Shown here: positions 30,852-42,406 of the stretch, piece after piece
Layout: each line of letters opens with the position of its first letter
Position numbering within the stretch: position 1 is the stretch's first letter
Source of the DNA: Leucosporidium creatinivorum
Lineage: Eukaryota > Basidiomycota > Microbotryomycetes > Leucosporidiales > Leucosporidiaceae
Reading direction: 5' to 3'
Length of the DNA: 64,000 nucleotides
Assembly (NCBI GenBank): GCA_001600635.1
Contig: BCKL01000010.1
Span: 453,323 to 517,322, forward strand
Program-made: the position numbers and the translations under genes
The notes under the pieces: model-generated
Seen by the model: only the letters and a program-made list of their open reading frames with translations
What the model was told of the DNA's origin: nothing
The model's database searches: none

Positions 30852-33800
30852 ATGGTCTTCTACAACCTCAAAGCGCTCATCAAAGCCATCCGAGCGACCA
30901 AGACGATCGCAGATGAGAGAGCTCTAATCGTCAAAGAGAGTGCAGTCATCAGGACTAGCTTCAAGGAGGAAGGTGAGTTGGACGTCGAGTCGAGGTGGTG
31001 TGCGCTTCGGCTGCAACTGGAGGGGGGAGAGCTCGGCGAGGAGGGCTGGGCAAGGGTGGGTGGGAGGAGACGGAAGGCTGCAGTGCAGAGGAAGACAGCA
31101 GACGCTGGATGAGGTGCAGCTGCTAGACAGACCGACGAACCCCCGTCAACACGGCGCGTCAGCACCATCTCGCCAGCTCGGTGAGGTGAGGCGGGCGCTG
31201 GCAGTTGTTGGACAGAGGTGGTTTACCAAAGCTGGAGTGTGGTGAAGCCACACCCGATGCAGAAGCAGCTCGCACCAAGCGGCAGCAGCACCTCGAGCAC
31301 GACGCAAGGGCGCGTGCGGTCTCCCTTTCCCTGAAGGGCGGGCTGTGGCTCCCTGGCTTGTGGGTTTGAAGAGGCTGCGCAAGGTTGCTTGGAACTCGAA
31401 GCCTCTCTCGTGTCGTGGCCTCGTGCTCAGGCAGGCAGCTCCTCGCGACTCCCGCTGGCGCTCCGATTCGCTCTGGCGCTCGTAGAGCACTGGGGCTCGT
31501 CGGCTTTCTGGCGACTTCATACAGCTGTTGGACATTCTGAGGCTTGTGCTGTGTGGGGTCGAAGAGACCGACTGCAGCTGGACTTGGCTGAAGCGGCTGT
31601 CGAGTTCGAGGGTTCGGCGTCCCCTTCCGCTCGTCAAGAGTGGGAAGGGAGCTGATACACACTCTTCGCTGAGCCGCTTGTGGATCTGGAATGTCGTAGT
31701 GTCTTGCCGCTGCGGGGAGCTTCGCGACCTTCTGTTAAGCAGTGCTGGAGCGGTGATCGCCTTTCGTCTGGCCCTTTCGCTCCTCACGGGAGTGAAGGGG
31801 CGGTTGTGGTTAAAGAGCATCCCGCTCCGCTGAATATGACCCGCCGCTGTTCTCGGGGCGCTCAGAGCCCGAGCTCGAAGCCGAGAGCTCGACTCGGGCA
31901 GCGCCGTCTCGGCGCTTGCGGAGCTGCCCATCGCTCACTCAACGAGTGGTTGGTAGCTCTGCTCCAAACGTCGAGGAAGGTGCTATGCTCGAGATACCCA
32001 TTTCCCGCCCGCCCGACTTGACCCTCCACTTGGCCCAGCTCGGCCGTCCGGTTCGAACGAGCGGCGTTGCTCGGCCTTTGCGGACTAGCCGCGCCTCGAA
32101 GTGAGGCGTCGGCGTGTTCGCTGGTCGGCTGAGAGATTGGCCTGTCTTGCTCGAGAAGGCGTGGCTGTGATTTCCGACTCCTGGCTCGCGCCGAGAGCTC
32201 CAACGTTGCCGACGTGAGGCTCCCCTCCTCGCTCATGCTACATCGAGTCGGGAGGCTAGCCTTGACGTTCTCTTCGGCGACGGCACGGGCTCAGTGCGAT
32301 GCCCCCCCCCCTTGGTTCGAAGTTCAGCCGAGTGGAGTGTTCCTGCATGGGCTGCATCCTCCCACACTTGGCCTCTCGCTCCGAACACCCTTCTTCAAAC
32401 CTCCCTCACGTCTAATCGAATCCTCACTAACCACAACTCCCTCCCCTTCCCACTCCTTCGACCAAACAGACTCCTTCACCCGCCACCACAATGTCGCCAA
32501 ACTGCTCTACATCCACATGCTCGGCTATCCGGCGCACTTTGGGCAGATCGAGTGTCTGAAATTGGTCGCTAGTCCGAGGTGAGTTGGGGCGCTTTCGATG
32601 TGATTGACGAGGAGGGAGCAGGGAGGAAGAGAGAAGAGGAAGGCGGGAGGGAGGGGAGAGGAAGCGAGAACGAGGGGGAGGGGGAGAGGAAGAGGCGAAA
32701 GGACGACTGAGGTTCTTTGGTTGGCCTCTTGAGCGGTGCTCGAGGGCTGGCAGAGATACTCCAGGGAGACATCCTCGCCTGCGGCCAGATCCTTGCTGTT
32801 TACGGTCCAGAGCACTCGAGATCTCGTCTGGTCGGACGTCGTCTCGGCGGCGGTCATCGCTGCCCGCCTTGACCCTCCCGAATGATTCGGGAGAGGCTCT
32901 CGGCAAGATTGACAATGCTGAGCGCGTGAAGAAGACAGCACTGACCCCCTCTCCACCCTCCCTCCTCTCCATTCTCCTCTGGCCCCGTCTCGCCTCACCC
33001 TCTCGCGACCCTCGCCCATCACCACAGGTTCACTGACAAGCGCCTAGGATACCTCGGCATCATGCTCCTCCTCGACGAGAATCAGGAGGTCTTGACGCTC
33101 GTCACCAACTCGTTGAAGAAGTGAGTCGCTTATCGCGGACCGTCGCGTCGCCTTCGCCGAGCGAGAGCTGATCTCGCTTTTCGCCCTCTTTCTCTCCTCG
33201 CCCACCCTTCCTTTCTCACGCGCTCACCCGTTCGTTTCGCTGCATTCTTTCCCTGCCCTTCGTTCCTGCGACCCTCGTCGTCAAACAGCGACATGAACCA
33301 CTCGAACGCCTCGACCGTCTCTCTCGCCCTCTGCACCTTCGCCAACATCTCCTCCGAGGAAATGGCTCGCGACCTCGTAACCGAAGTCGAGCGTTGCCTC
33401 GGCTCCGGAAACGCCTATATCCGGAAGAAAGCAGCCCTCGCCGCGTTGAGGTGTCTGTACAAGGTGCCCGAACTAGTTGATCATTTTGAAGGGAGGGCGA
33501 TGGGACTGTTGGGGGATAGGAATCATGGGGTGTTGTTGACGGGGGTTACTTTGGTCACGGAGATGTGTAGGTTGGTTGGGGGGGAGCCGTTCAGGCAGGT
33601 GAGTCGAGCTGAGCGAGGTGAAGAGGGAGCCGTGCTGAGCTGAGCTGAGCTGAACTGAGCGCGATTTTTGAAAGGCCGTTCCGATCCTCGTACGACACCT
33701 CAAGGCGCTCGTTACCACTGGCTATAGCCCCGAGCACGACGTTAGCGGGATTACCGACCCGTTCTTGCAGGTGAGCGTCGCCACTCGACACCATGGACGG

Positions 33801-36096
33801 CGAGCTGGAGCTGACCCGGCGCTTGCGATTACAGGTCAAGATTCTGCGGCTGTTGAGGATGCTTGGAAAGGATGATGCTGAGGCGAGCGAGGCGATGAAC
33901 GATATTCTGGCTCAGGTGAGGGTTAACGGCGCTCAGCGCGATTGGAGGAGCGGAGCTGACCCTCGCTTCTCCTCTTCCCTTTCTCCTACTCGCTCTGTCG
34001 CTCGTCGTCCTCGAACAACAGGTCGCGACCAATACCGAGTCGGCCAAGAACGTCGGCAATTCGATCCTCTATGAGACGGTCCTCACCATCCTCGAGATTG
34101 AGGCCGAGTCGGGACTTCGCGTCATGGCCATCAACATTCTCGGAAAGTTCCTCGGCAACAGGGACAACAACATCCGGTGAGCTTGCCTTCTCGCCAACCC
34201 TCGCCGTCCTGCGCTGAGCAGGTGGAAGCTGACCTCTTCGCCTCCTGCTCCCCAACAGCTACGTCGCCCTCAACACCCTCAACAAGGTCGTCGCCATGGA
34301 CACCAACGCCGTCCAACGCCACCGCTCCATCATCCTCGACTGCCTCCGCGACGGCGACATTTCGATCCGTCGGCGTGCCCTCGAGCTCTCCTACGCCCTC
34401 ATCAACGAGTCCAACGTCCGCGTCCTCACGCGCGAGCTGCTCGCTTTCCTCGAGGTCGCAGATAACGAGTTTAAGCTCGGCATGACTACTCAGGTCTGTG
34501 CTGCTGCTGAGAGGTTCGCGCCGAACCGGAGGTGGCATATCGATACGGTGCTGAGGGTGCTGAAGCTGGTGCGCGGCTCTGTTCGTTCGTCTGTAAGACA
34601 TAGCTGACCCTCGACATCTCACAGGCCGGCAACTTTGTCCGTGAGGAGGTCCTCTCGGGCTTCATCCGCCTCATCGCCCACACGGTCGACCTCCAATCCT
34701 ACACCGTCTTCAAGCTCTACACCTCCCTCCGCGCCGACGTCTCGCAAGAGTCGCTCACCCTCGCTGGAGTATGGGTCATCGGAGAGTTCGGCGACGTCCT
34801 TCTCCAGGGTGGAACGACCGCGGGGGGCGAGGATGAGGAGGCGACGGCTACTACGAGCGACGCTGTGAGCGAGAAGGACGTCCTCGATCTGATGGAGAAC
34901 ATTCTCCTCTCGCCCTACACCAACAACAATATCCGCGGATTCGTCCTCACCGCCCTCACCAAGCTTTCGACGCGCTTCTCGGACCCGACGCAGCTGGCGA
35001 GGATCAGGAAGGCGCTCAAGGGCTTTGAGACGAGCATTGAGTTGGAGTTGCAGCAGAGGAGTATCGAGTTTGGCACGCTGCTCGGTATGGATGGCATCAA
35101 GGGAGGTGTGCTGGAGCGGATGCCGCCGCCGGAAATTAAGGCGACGGTTATGGGCACGGTTAGCGAGAAAAGGCCGGTCGGCTCGTTGAGGCGGGACAAG
35201 GATGTGAGTTCGCTCGAGGGTGCGACAGGCGAGACGAGGCTGACCTTTCTTCTCCCCTTCGCAGGCGCTGCTCGACCTCATGGGCGACGAGGCCAGCTCT
35301 CCTACAACGGCAGCTCCATCGGCCGCCAAGCAGCAGACGACTCAAGATCTTCTCGCCGATATCTTTGGCTCCAACGACGAGATGCCCTCCGCCGCGCCCT
35401 CCGCCCCTGCCCCTTCCGCCACTTCGGCCGTCGACGACATCATGGGCCTCTTCGGCCAAACCTCCCTCTCTCCCCAACCCACCGGCGCTTCCTCCTCCTC
35501 CTACTCGGCACCACCATCCGCCTCGGCCGACCTCTTCTCCTCGCTCACATCCTCTCCCGCCCCCGTCGCTGCTACTCCCCCACCAGCGCCCACCCCAGCA
35601 GCGTCAGCAGCACCACAACAGCTCGAGGCGTACAACAGTAATGGGCTCAAGATTACCCTTACGCCGCAGAGGGATAGCTCCAACAAGCTTGTCGTCAACA
35701 TCTTGGCTCGCTTCACGGCTACTCAGGCGGTGCAGAGCGTCAACTTCCAGGCCGCCGTTCCCAAGGTAGGTTCAACGCTTCGAGCTGTTGACGAGCGAAC
35801 TGAAGCTGATTTCGCCCTTCGCTCTGACCTCCTACAGACTCAAAAGCTGCAGATGCTCGCCATGTCCAAGACGGACGTCTCGCCCGGCGCGACCGAGACT
35901 CAACAGCTTCGCGTCATGGTCGCCGCTCCTGGTGTACGTTCTTCTTGCCTTGTCCTACACGAAGCGCTCGCTGATCTCGTCTCGATAATTCTCGCAGGCT
36001 CTCGTTCGACTACGACTCCGAATCGCCTACTCGCTCAACGGCGCTGCTCAGCAGGACCAGACCGACTTTAGTTTCCCCGCCGGTCTCATGGCTTGA
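30852..36096 (+). CDS. AP-1 complex subunit gamma (gamma-adaptin)
   Basis: Large subunit of the trans-Golgi/endosome clathrin adaptor AP-1. Exon 1 (30852-30972) encodes [20 protein letters not shown] and VIRTSFKEE. After a 1,497-nt intron, exon 2 (from 32470) reads [20 protein letters not shown]. The armadillo-like trunk continues with [71 protein letters not shown] and [18 protein letters not shown] hinge with LLDLMGDE (similar to a clathrin box), Ala/Pro/Ser-rich, leads to the ear: [47 protein letters not shown] and [10 protein letters not shown]. At least nine introns; intron 2 (about 450 nt) and intron 1 are far longer than the rest. Stop TGA 36094-36096. Its partner type, GGA, lies at the right edge. 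Confidence 0.95.
33636..33660 (+). repeat. 5-bp tandem repeat in an intron
   Basis: Unit GCTGA repeated five times (last copy ACTGA) inside an AP-1 gamma intron. The unit equals the core of the branch-point sequence, so the intron offers several tandem branch-point candidates. Confidence 0.9.
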
Positions 36097-36268
36097 GCTC
36101 TCTTAGGCCGCGCTCTCGTTGTTATAGATACCTCTTCGTTTCCCCTTCTTTCCTGTCTCTGCAACGACCCTAACGAAGCAATTCTCGGCCAAGCCAAAGT
36201 AGCGAGATGGGTTCCAGGAGATCTATAGGAGCTAGCGAGCTTTTCTGAGCACTCTCGACCACACCTTG

Positions 36269-38222
36269 CTAGTTGCCGTGGGCATCATCGTCGAAAGAAA
36301 ACAATCCTGCTCGCCCTTCGCCGTGCGAAGGCCTGAGCTCACGCTTCCGCTTCTTGCGGTGGTCCTCCTCGTCCGAAGAGCTGTGCTCGCTCCAAGGCGT
36401 ACCCTGTACTCCAAGAGCGTCAGTACTGATCCGAGCGAGCTCAAGACGAGCTCGGCGATGAAGCCAGACTGACCTGTCCGAACAGCTGACTCGTTTCGCC
36501 GCGGGCACTAGCAGAGAATGCAGGACCCGAGCCTCGTGTCGGAGGTCGAGGTGAGAAACCGCTGGAGCTGTACGACGAGCGGGAACCGGTTCGAGAGTGC
36601 CCCCTCGGGCCGAGAGGAACTTGGAGCCCTCCGACGTTAGGGCGATGGACTCCTTCAGGGTCATAGTCCGACTCGTCCTGCGGTATGAAGAAAGTCAGTA
36701 ACTGCCTTTGCGTCATCAGCAGAGAGACCTCACCCATTCGAGCGAGTCCGTGCCGTGAACTCCTAGGTTGCCGAGCCGCGCCGAAGCGAGTGACTTTTTG
36801 CTCTCCATGAGGGGCAGTGTCGAGCTCCAGTTGAGCCCATGTCCAGGAGGACCAAATCGGTCCAACGCCTCCGCCATCCGAGCGTAAGAAGAGCGGTGAC
36901 CATGCTCAGTGAGGCCCTGGGGATGAGCGAGTCGGTTTCGAGTGCTCTTGAGCTTCTTGAGTTCGGAGGGGTGGTGAACGAGTCGGAGGAGCTGACTTGC
37001 GAGCGCTATTGGCGCTATGTGTTGGTAGTGGTCACTAGCCGAGGGTATCCTATGCGACTCACCTGGCGAGAGGATAGGATCGGGCCCTCCGGCGAGCGCC
37101 ATGATTTGGTGCTCGGTGGGCTCGGGGTTCTTGCTGGCGTTGAGCAGGCGAGGGCTACCGTGGTTGGCGATGGCGGAAAGTAGTGGTAGCAACAAGATCG
37201 GCGTCACGGTCTCGGTGTACTCGTGCTGAGAAGTGAAGTGTCAGTTCGAAGGTGCGCCGAAAGCTCGGCGATGGGTAGGAGCTGATCTTACGGCAGCTTC
37301 ATCCCTCTCGTCTTTCATCTGCAAGAGCTCTGCTCTAAGTTGAACACACTTTGCCTGTGATAAGGAGGTGTCGCTGCGTCAGCAGAGCTCTGCCTTGCTG
37401 GGCGCCGAACGCTGAGGGCGATTGTCAGTCGAACTCACCTGCTCTGCGCGTGTCGCCTCTCCACTGTGCTGTAGCCCTCTGACGTCCTCAAGTAGCTTGA
37501 CGTACTTCTCCTGCATGACAATGAAAGGGACCGAAGTCAGTAGTGCACCTTCCTCGTCTCGCTGCAATTTGTGCAAAGGTGGCGCAAACGGGCTCACATG
37601 CTCGGTTTTGTGCGTGTCCTTTGCCTCCTTCAAATCTTTCTCGAGTGCGGAAGTCCTAGCCGAAGTTTGTTCGGCGTCGACGGTGTTGCGTTTGATGAAG
37701 CCGACATCCCTCGTCGCCTTGTCCAGCGCCGTCTGCCAGTCAGGTCAGCGCGGTCGTTCCGTCGCTCGACACGTATCTCCTCTCCACTTACCTGAGCCAG
37801 CTTCACCTTTTCTAGCTTCCGACTCCTTGAGGGTGAACCTTCTGTGGACGCCTCTTCGAGTAGAGAGCGAACCCCTGCGATATGCCTCAGCAAGGCATCC
37901 AAGTCCCGCTCCCTCTTGGTCTGCGCGGGAGGTGGGCTGGACGTGGCGGTCGAGTACAAGCAAAGACGGTTCAGAAGCGAAGCCAAGAGGCGAAGCAAGA
38001 AAGTCTTGGAGTCAGGCTGCTCCGCGGACTGCATCGCCGAGCACTCTTTTCCTCCGTGAATCGTGTTCCATACAGACCTGACACTCTCACTTCAGGGTTC
38101 TTCTCAACCGGGTCATATTGATGAAAGAGCTGCTCGACTGACTGATTTCGTACAGAGCAAGTCGAGAAACGGCGCCGACTCGGAGCTGCGAAATCGTCCG
38201 CCGAGAACGCCGACAATAGCAT
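36269..38222 (-). CDS. Unrecognised protein with coiled coil and basic/acidic C-terminus
   Basis: Six or more exons on the minus strand. Exon 1 from ATG 38222 gives MLLSAFSADDFAAPSRRRF, then VEQLFHQYDPVEKNPE, joined to TKRERDLDALLRHIAGVRSL. Coiled-coil exons follow (SRKLEKVKLAQ; KATRDVGFIKRNTVDAEQTS; EKYVKLLEDVRGLQHSGEAT), then VQLRAELLQMKDERDEAAHE and ETVTPILLLPLLSAIANHG. Later segments include LASQLLRLVHHPSELKKLKS and ESKKSLASARLGN. The C-terminus is Ser/Arg-rich, ending DEEDHRKKRKRELRPSHGEG and SFDDDAHGN. No membrane helix or catalytic motif seen. The LLPLLSAIANHG segment is the most distinctive. Function not recognised; a scaffold or nuclear role is only a guess from the composition. Confidence 0.65.
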
Positions 38223-38426
38223 GTAGCGGTGCAGTGGGAGGTCGAACAGACCCTCTGATACATTCTAAACTGTACTCTGCAGCCTTGAGCTTAGGCCAAC
38301 CCTCCTACAGAAATCGACCAGCTAATCTCAGCTAATCGACCTCGGACGAGGAGGTCAAACGAACGAGTCCACCGGCAAGCTTGCTCCTAGACCTCATTCT
38401 CTCGCTACAAGTCTTTCGACACCTCG

Positions 38427-39307
38427 ATGTCCGCTGCACCTGCCGATTCCAGCAAGGAGGCCACTACATCCGCCTCTGCCACCCCAGCAGCAGCAGCAGC
38501 AGTCAGTCCAGCGAAGCAAGCCGGGACAAACGGCGACAAGGCAGCAGGAGAGAAGGCGGGCGACGGCAAGGACGAAGAAGGCAAGGGCAAGGATAAGGAG
38601 GCTGCTGTACCCAAGCCACCACACCCTCTCGACGGCTTGAGCCAGGCAGAGCTGAGGAAGAAGCTCGAGGCGAGCAAGAAGGACTTGAGGGGCTACTTGG
38701 AGCGGAAGAAGAAGGTGGATCAAGATCTGGTGAGTTGTTTGCTGCTCTGCGCGACGTCGGCGTGACAGCGCACACTACAGCGCCTGCACGGGCGTGTGTT
38801 GACCCGCTCGCTGGCTCCCTTTGCAGACTGGCTTGGAGGCTTCCATCTACGCGTTCGAGGGCTCGTACCTCTCCGACGCTCTTCTACCCGCTTCGGCCGC
38901 CCCCTCCACCGGTGCAGCGCAGTTCGGAAACATCATCAAGGGCTGTAAGTTCGCGCTCCGCTTGCGGATGCTTCTCGGGGCTCCTACAGTTCTATCTGGA
39001 CTGAATGACTGACTCTCGCTACTCTGCACTGTACAGACGACTCGTACCTCAAGGCTCCTGCTGCTGGATCCGACAGGAAGCGAGGACGCGGCGCCGACGA
39101 GCCTCGGGCGGGTGATCGCATGTTCAGTATGAGCAGCGCAACGTACCAGAAGGTTCGTACTCCCTTCAGATATGTCGACCGAGCTCCGCTGACGCCCTCC
39201 TACTCCCACAGGCCGTCGAGATGCGCACCGCCGAGCAGGGAGCCGAGAGCGCCAGCGAGGAGGAGTCGACTTCCTCGGCCAACAGGCGCAAGAGGAACCG
39301 CCACTGA
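38427..39307 (+). CDS. EAF6: Chromatin modification protein EAF6 (NuA4 subunit)
   Basis: Four or five exons. A low-complexity N-terminus (Ala/Thr/Lys/Asp-rich) leads into the conserved coiled coil LSQAELRKKLEASKKDLRGY and LERKKKVDQDL. This is followed by TGLEASIYAFEGSYL, GNIIKG and DDSYLK. The pattern of a leucine-rich coiled coil followed by LExxIYxxExxYL and GNIIKGFDxYxK defines EAF6, a small subunit of the NuA4 and related histone acetyltransferases. The C-terminus is basic (RKRGRG; RRKRNRH) and disordered. Start ATG 38427, stop TGA 39305-39307. The neighbour downstream is 140 bp away on the same strand. Confidence 0.92.
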
Positions 39308-39448
39308 TGTGGAGGAATAGTAGGGATCTGTCTGGGAGCCTTGTTGTAGCCTGGTGAGCTCTTGTACTCCACTCAGTTCGAATAAACAACCTCGTCACGA
39401 GTTGCGAACCGGCTCCTTGCCTCCGCTCTCATCGCTCGCTCTTCAGCC

Positions 39449-42187
39449 ATGGCACTACGAACAGCTCGGACACGGTCAAGAGGCTGCTCGCTTACACCAA
39501 GACCTTTCTCCACCATCGCCCTCGCTCCCTCGACTCGTCCTCGCGTTGCTTCGATGAACGGAGCCTGTCCTGCGCCGCTCTCACCATCGTCGGTCGGGGG
39601 CGCTCGTACGGATCGACAGCTCGAGCCGAGGTCTCTACCGAGCTACGGCGCACGCAGGACCCTGTTCGGCATTGGCGAGATTCTGGGCGTCATCACCAAC
39701 CCGGGCGAGGTGCTTCGCTCGCTGGCGGAGAGCAAGAAGCTGCTGGAGGAGGCTAGGCAGGAAATGCAGGAGAACAATGAGAAGAAGCAGAGTGAGCTCA
39801 TCTGCGTTCAATCCACCAGCTTCGCCTCGTAGCTGACCTCGCCGACACCACTCGTTCCGCTCAGTCCCCGTTTCGCACACATTCTCACCATTACCAGGCT
39901 TCTACCCTCGACCGAACGAGCTGAAAGCTTTGGAGCGTGCGCTCGGAGCTGTTCCGGTACGTCTCCCTCCCTCCCGGCCTTCTCGGCGCACGTCCCGAGC
40001 TCACCCTCCTCCTTCCTGTAGAGCTTCACGGTCCTCTTCGGGGCTTCCTCCGTTGGCAAGACTGCACTCTGCCGCCAAGTCCTCTCCTCCGATCAATTTC
40101 ACTGCATCCACTTCGACCTCCGACTGGCAGGCTTCGCCGACCTCTCTTCGCTCTACTTCTCGCTCGCTCAGCAGATGGAGGGCTACTTCGCTTCTCTTCC
40201 CGAGCTTATGGGAGAGGAGTGGGGGTGGGGTGCGTTCACGCTGGAGAGCTACGCGTTCAAGCATTTCCGGCTGGATGTCGAGAAGCGTATCAAGGATGGA
40301 GGAGCGGTCAAGACGGCTGATATCGCCAGGCTGATGGAGCTTTTCCAGGTGAGCGGGTCATCTGCTATCTTCCAATGGTCTGTCTAGCAGCTTCCTAACG
40401 CTCCTGCTGTTTCGCAGTCGGCTTTGCTCAAGTATTGGCAGTTCGAGCCTATGACCGAAGGTGCTCGCAAGGCCCAGGAAGCCGAGCTCCTCGCCAAGAA
40501 GGAAGGAGGCGCATCAGCTGAATCAGACGACGCTACTCCCATTCACCAACACCATCGCGACCCGACGGAGGCGACGATGCGGCAAGGCGCTGTCCCTTCG
40601 CCGAGCAAGGAGAAGGAGATCGATCTGCTGGCGGCGAGGACGCTCAAGGACAAGTCCGCTGAGGAAGCAGAGGATGGGAAGAACGAAAGCGCTGGGCGAG
40701 ATCCGAAGCCGATGGACGAGAAGAAGGCGGCGGAGAAGAAAAAGGAAGAGCAGAAGAAGGAGCCTACGCCACCGCCGAAGAAGGTCCCCGTCTTCTTCCT
40801 CGACGAGGCGCACAAGGCTCGTTTACCGCTCGCTCCCCCTCCGCTTCCTTTCGGGTATTCAGCAGCTGACCTCGCTTCGCCTTCAGCTTCCCGCCCTCAT
40901 CCAGGCCGAGGACGCCATGAAGACCCTCCTCGACTCCATGCTCGTCCTCACCAAGCAGGATCGGCTCTGCCATGTTATCCATGCGACTAGCGATCCTTTC
41001 TACATGTGAGTGCGCTCTGCTGTTTACTCAGCTCGCCTTAACTTACCCCGACCTCTCTCTTGTTCTCTTTCCCGTTCGCTCGGCTCTAAACCCCGCTCCT
41101 CATCTCGCCTTCCTTCTCTTCCCGGCCCTCTCACAGGCATTGGCTCCGTCAAATGAATGTCATGCAGCACGCCAACGTCATCTCCATCGGCGACTGCTCG
41201 AAGAAGGAGGCCCAACAGTACTTCGAGGAAGTGCTTGCGCCGCACGTTCCCGACAAGTTGAAGAGCAAGATCAGCTTTGAGGAGCTGTATAGCGTGTTTG
41301 GAGGCAAGCTGGCGCATCTGGCGGACTACAGTAAGTTGAGGAGCACTTCTTCGGCCGAACGGCGCTGACCTCGCTTTCACTTCTTTAAACAGCGAGCGAG
41401 TTTATCAACTCCGACGGCGACACCCATCGTGTGTACTTCTCCTTGCTACTTTTCGGGAAATTCGACTGACGTTCCTTCCCTCCCATCTCTCGCTGCCTCG
41501 CTCTCTCTCTTCCCTTCCACCTCCGCTTCCTCTGCAACAGCCCTCTCCTCCTCCCACTTCCTGCAAGCCCACTCCCTCCTCAACCTCCAACTCATCCACT
41601 CGGACCCCGCCCACCGCAGTCCAGGGTTTGAGATCTACTCCTCCCTCAAGCAGGTCTCTCCTCACGCCGCTCCATCTCCCTTCCACGCTGGCGGCAGCGA
41701 GGAGGAGGCCGAGGGAGAGGCCAACAAGTCGGACTTCTCGGCACGGGATCTGCTTCTCGTCATGAACCGACTCGCTTCTCCTCCCTCCGACGCTCCTTCA
41801 CCGACATCTCGGCCATCGTCCTTCGGCGCAAAGGACCCCTCCTCCTCCCCCTCGTCGCAGGCAGACGACAACCTCCCCCTCTCCCACCTCCAATACTTCC
41901 CCCTCTGCCGCGAGCTCGGCGCCCGCTCCGTAGACGGCATGGTACGCGGGCGAATCCTCGAGCTCCGCTGGTCTCGAACCGTCACTCCCGAAGGAGACGG
42001 CTCGGAGCGCCTACTCGGAGCAGAGAGCCGAGGTGTGCATGGTCCTGTTTTGGTGCCTACGACGCCGGTGGTGAGGAGGGCGATGAGGGAGGTGCTGCAG
42101 GAGTATGAGGAGGAGGGTTGGTTGTTGGAGGGGCTGGGGAAGAAGGAGAAGAAGGGCGGGAAGGAGACGGAGGAGGGGAAGAAGTAA
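39449..42187 (+). CDS. P-loop ATPase with probable mitochondrial targeting signal
   Basis: About eight exons. The N-terminus MALRTARTRSRGCSLTPRPF is basic and rich in Ser/Arg, as in mitochondrial leaders. Then come GIGEILGVITNPGEVLRSLA and a charged helix (SKKLLEEARQEMQENNEKKQ), and RPNELKALERAL. The ATPase core has Walker A TVLFGASSVGKTALCRQVL and Walker B PVFFLDEAHK, with HVIHATSDPFYMHWLRQMN after it, and ISIGDCSKKEAQQYFEEVL and FGGKLAHLADY in the lid region. Between Walker A and B lies a long Lys/Glu-rich insert of about 120 residues (near 40480-40780). The C-terminal third includes HSLLNLQLIHSDP and a Pro/Ser-rich stretch, ending in a Lys/Gly/Glu-rich tail. It looks like an AAA-related or STAND-like ATPase; the family is not certain. 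Confidence 0.72.
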
Positions 42188-42406
42188 GGTTTCTAACACG
42201 TCGTCTTATGTACATATACGATTTGAGACGTCTCTTTGAAAGCCCTGGCGAGATGAAGGCCGAGCGGACGAGAGCAGAGCTTGAGAGAGCTTCGTCGCGT
42301 TCGCCGCACGCCATCCTCCGCTCAGCTCGGCGCCGCCATATTGCGAAGTAAGGTGTCAACAATCACAGTAGAGCTACAGATGTCGTCCTATCTCCTCGCG
42401 TAGCCA

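Noticed and set aside
31146-31931. 261-codon minus-strand open frame inside AP-1 gamma intron 1
   Set aside because: Composition is dominated by Arg, Ser, Ala and Pro as expected for GC-rich non-coding sequence, with no recognisable motif. Kept only as part of the long-intron observation.
32030-32330. GGTTCGAA stretches that resemble a tRNA T-loop (near 32054 and 32315)
   Set aside because: Neighbouring bases do not form a five-pair T-stem or an acceptor stem, so no tRNA can be drawn.
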